In this document: positions 62,402-64,000 of the stretch, piece by piece
Position numbering within the stretch: position 1 is the first letter of the stretch
Layout: every line of letters starts with the position of its first letter
Source of the DNA: Acidovorax sp. 69
Lineage (GTDB): Bacteria > Pseudomonadota > Gammaproteobacteria > Burkholderiales > Burkholderiaceae_C
Reading direction: 5' to 3'
DNA: 64,000 nt
NCBI RefSeq assembly: GCF_002797445.1
Contig: NZ_PGEP01000001.1
Coordinates: 867,001-931,000 of the forward strand
Made by a program: the position numbers and the translations under genes
Notes under the pieces: generated by a model
What the model saw: the letters and a program-made list of their open reading frames with translations, nothing else
What the model was told of the DNA's origin: nothing
Database searches by the model: none

Positions 62402-62917
62402 ATGACCCGACAGAACACACCCTTGGCCCCTCACAGCAACGCCGTCCTCGCGGGCGTGGATCGCGATTTGCCGCGTCTGGGTCAGGGCTTTGTGTGGCAA
62501 GACCTGAGCGTGGGCCAGCGCTTTCGAACTTTCCGGCGTACCGTCACGGAGACGGACCTGGTCAGCTTCATCGGCGTCACTGGCATGCTGGAAGCCATCT
62601 TCATCGAAGACGGTTACGAAGGCGGCGCCATGGCCGGGCGGCCCGTGCCGGGGGCGCTGACCTATGCGCTCATCGAGGGCTTCATCCTGCAGACCATGAT
62701 CCAGGGCACGGGCCTGGCGATGCTGGAGCTGCACCAGCAGATTCTGGCGCCCGTGCAGGTGGGCGACACCATCGAGGCGGTGGTGGAGGTGACGGAGATT
62801 CGCCCCACGTCCAAGAGCGGCCGTGCCGTCGTGAGCTCTCGCATTGACGTCTTCAATCACCGCGGCGTGATGGTCATGACCTACACGGCCACCCGGTTGC
62901 TGGCCGGACGCGTGTGA
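62402..62917 (+). CDS. MaoC-like hot-dog fold protein
   Basis: The 171-residue protein has a MaoC-type layout: LSVGQRFRTFRRTVTETDLV, SFIGVTGMLEAIFIEDGYEG and VPGALTYALIEGF, then VGDTIEAVVEVTEIRPTSKS. The R-hydratase Asp-His motif (D-x4-H) is not evident in the expected place, so hydratase activity is uncertain. AAAGGA precedes ATG 62402. It lies 14 bp after the second CoA transferase. Confidence 0.88.
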   Translation: MTRQNTPLAPHSNAVLAGVDRDLPRLGQGFVWQDLSVGQRFRTFRRTVTETDLVSFIGVTGMLEAIFIEDGYEGGAMAGRPVPGALTYALIEGFILQTMIQGTGLAMLELHQQILAPVQVGDTIEAVVEVTEIRPTSKSGRAVVSSRIDVFNHRGVMVMTYTATRLLAGRV

Positions 62918-62958
62918 ACCGGTTTTCCGTTCCGACAACAACTCAGGAGACAAGCACC

Positions 62959-63978
62959 ATGAAAAAAATCGATACGAACACAGCGCTGCGTTCACAGAAG
63001 ATGCGGCGTCTGTGTCTGGCCGTGCTCAGCTGCGCCGCTGGCGTGGTGGGCCTCGCCCCCATAGGCTTTGCACAGGCGCAGAGCTACCCTACCAAGCCCA
63101 TCACCCTGGTGGTGCCTTTCCCACCGGGCGGGCCCACCGACCAGGTGGCGCGGGTGCTGGCGCAAAAGCTGACCGAGCAGATGGGCCAGTCCGTCATTGT
63201 CGACAACAAGCCAGGGGCTAACGGCAACATCGGCGGCACGCAGGTCGCCAAGGCGGCGGGTGACGGGTACACGCTGCTCTACAACACGTCATCAATCACC
63301 TTGAGCCCGGCACTCTATAAGAACCTGAGCTACGACGTACAGAAAGACTTGGCACCCGTGGCCCTGACCGCTGTGGTGCCGCTGGCCCTTGTGGTCCACC
63401 CCAGCATTCCTGCCAACACAGTGCGTGAGTTCGTGGAGTACGCCAAGGCCAACCCGGGCAAGCTCTCCTATGGCTCTGCGGGTAATGGCAATGTGACCCA
63501 CCTAGCGGCTTTCCAGTTCACCAAGACTCTGGGGATCGATGCCACGCACGTGTCGTATCGGGGCAGTGCGCCAGCAGACGTGGACCTGGTGGCGGGCCAG
63601 ATCCAATTCATGACAGACACCATCAACTCGGTGATGCCGTTCGTGAAGGACAAGCGGCTGAAGCTGCTGGCGGTTACTACCGCCAAGCGCATGTCCCTCT
63701 ACCCTGATGCGCCCACGCTGGCGGAAACCGTCATGCCCGGTTTTGAGGCCGGGGCTTGGCAGGGTGTCATGGTGCCGGCCAAAACGCCCGCAGCGCTTGT
63801 GCAGCGACTCAATGCCGAGATCAACAAAGCGCTGCAAAGCGACGATGTGCGCGCCAAGCTGGCTGTGCAGGGCGCAGAGCCACTGGGCTCGACGCCCGAG
63901 GAGTATCGAACCTACGTCAGTTTAGAACTCCAGCGCTGGGCTGGCGTTGTCAAATCGACTGGCGTCACGCTCGATTGA
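62959..63978 (+). CDS. Bug/TctC-family solute-binding protein
   Basis: The 339-residue protein has an N-terminal signal (CLAVLSCAAGVVGLAPIGFA, then QAQS) and TctC segments VPFPPGGPTDQVARVLAQKL, DNKPGANGNIGGTQVAKA and HVSYRGSAPADVDLVAGQIQ. CAGGAG precedes ATG 62959; an earlier in-frame start at 62914 would bury the signal. It is the second Bug gene of this operon and ends 22 bp before the window edge. Confidence 0.94.
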   Translation: MKKIDTNTALRSQKMRRLCLAVLSCAAGVVGLAPIGFAQAQSYPTKPITLVVPFPPGGPTDQVARVLAQKLTEQMGQSVIVDNKPGANGNIGGTQVAKAAGDGYTLLYNTSSITLSPALYKNLSYDVQKDLAPVALTAVVPLALVVHPSIPANTVREFVEYAKANPGKLSYGSAGNGNVTHLAAFQFTKTLGIDATHVSYRGSAPADVDLVAGQIQFMTDTINSVMPFVKDKRLKLLAVTTAKRMSLYPDAPTLAETVMPGFEAGAWQGVMVPAKTPAALVQRLNAEINKALQSDDVRAKLAVQGAEPLGSTPEEYRTYVSLELQRWAGVVKSTGVTLD

Positions 63979-64000
63979 GAGGGTTGGCGAGGTGGTAGGC

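Overview
The window is a high-GC chromosomal segment of a betaproteobacterium, most likely family Comamonadaceae (Acidovorax-like). This rests on recognised gene content and order: an SAH riboswitch on ahcY, rplM-rpsI, bactofilin-erpA, anmK-M23 peptidase-tyrS, DUF2917 genes, and many orphan Bug/TctC solute-binding proteins. No database search was possible, so the taxonomic call is inference.

Region 1 (1-28.3 kb) is mostly core genome. It holds the methyl-cycle block ahcY-tlyA-metF followed by an RlpA-like gene, then rlmJ, a Ser/Thr protein kinase, rplM-rpsI, a DUF6776-like gene, bactofilin, erpA, an EmrB/QacA-type MFS gene, anmK, an M23 peptidase, tyrS, and a LysR gene divergent from two DUF2917 genes. 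It continues with a TetR gene divergent from a FabF-like synthase, a solitary BLUF photoreceptor, a Crp/Fnr regulator, glmU with an overlapping histidine kinase, a MASE2-GGDEF cyclase, and an Lrp gene divergent from glmS. A dispersed palindromic repeat (arms around TAGCGCTT/AAGCGCTA) sits between many of these genes and has also entered coding sequence in lrp and anmK, and probably glmU.

Region 2 (28.6-39.4 kb) looks like a catabolic cluster for an aromatic or related ring compound. It encodes an MhpA-type FAD monooxygenase, a VOC dioxygenase-like protein, an FAH-family hydrolase, two MDR dehydrogenases, a cupin, an FMN reductase, a DUF1185 protein, an NTF2-like protein and two Bug binding proteins. 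A local GntR/FCD regulator is embedded in it, and TTTATGCATAAA/TGTGCAT-type palindromes mark all three of the cluster's control regions.

Region 3 (39.4-46 kb) is accessory. It has an IS5-type insertion sequence with a frame-broken transposase, a tautomerase-like gene and an alpha/beta hydrolase sharing a palindrome with a TetR gene, an aldo/keto reductase divergent from a LysR gene, and several gene-free degenerate stretches.

Region 4 (46-54.6 kb) has an aconitase-GntR-binding-protein operon divergent from a Bug gene, then an acuR-acuI-like acrylate/acryloyl-CoA pair with a classic TetR palindrome and an AhpD-like peroxidase-related gene.

Region 5 (54.7-64 kb) is a CoA-thioester degradation operon: LysR, then Bug, CaiB/BaiF CoA transferase, two acyl-CoA dehydrogenases, enoyl-CoA hydratase, a second CoA transferase, a MaoC-like protein and another Bug protein.

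Three otherwise intact genes (kinase, MFS, first acyl-CoA dehydrogenase) each lack exactly one base in a G or C run. The same direction and context in all three suggests base-calling or assembly errors rather than three independent pseudogenes, although biological slippage in the kinase tract cannot be excluded. No tRNA, rRNA or CRISPR array was seen.
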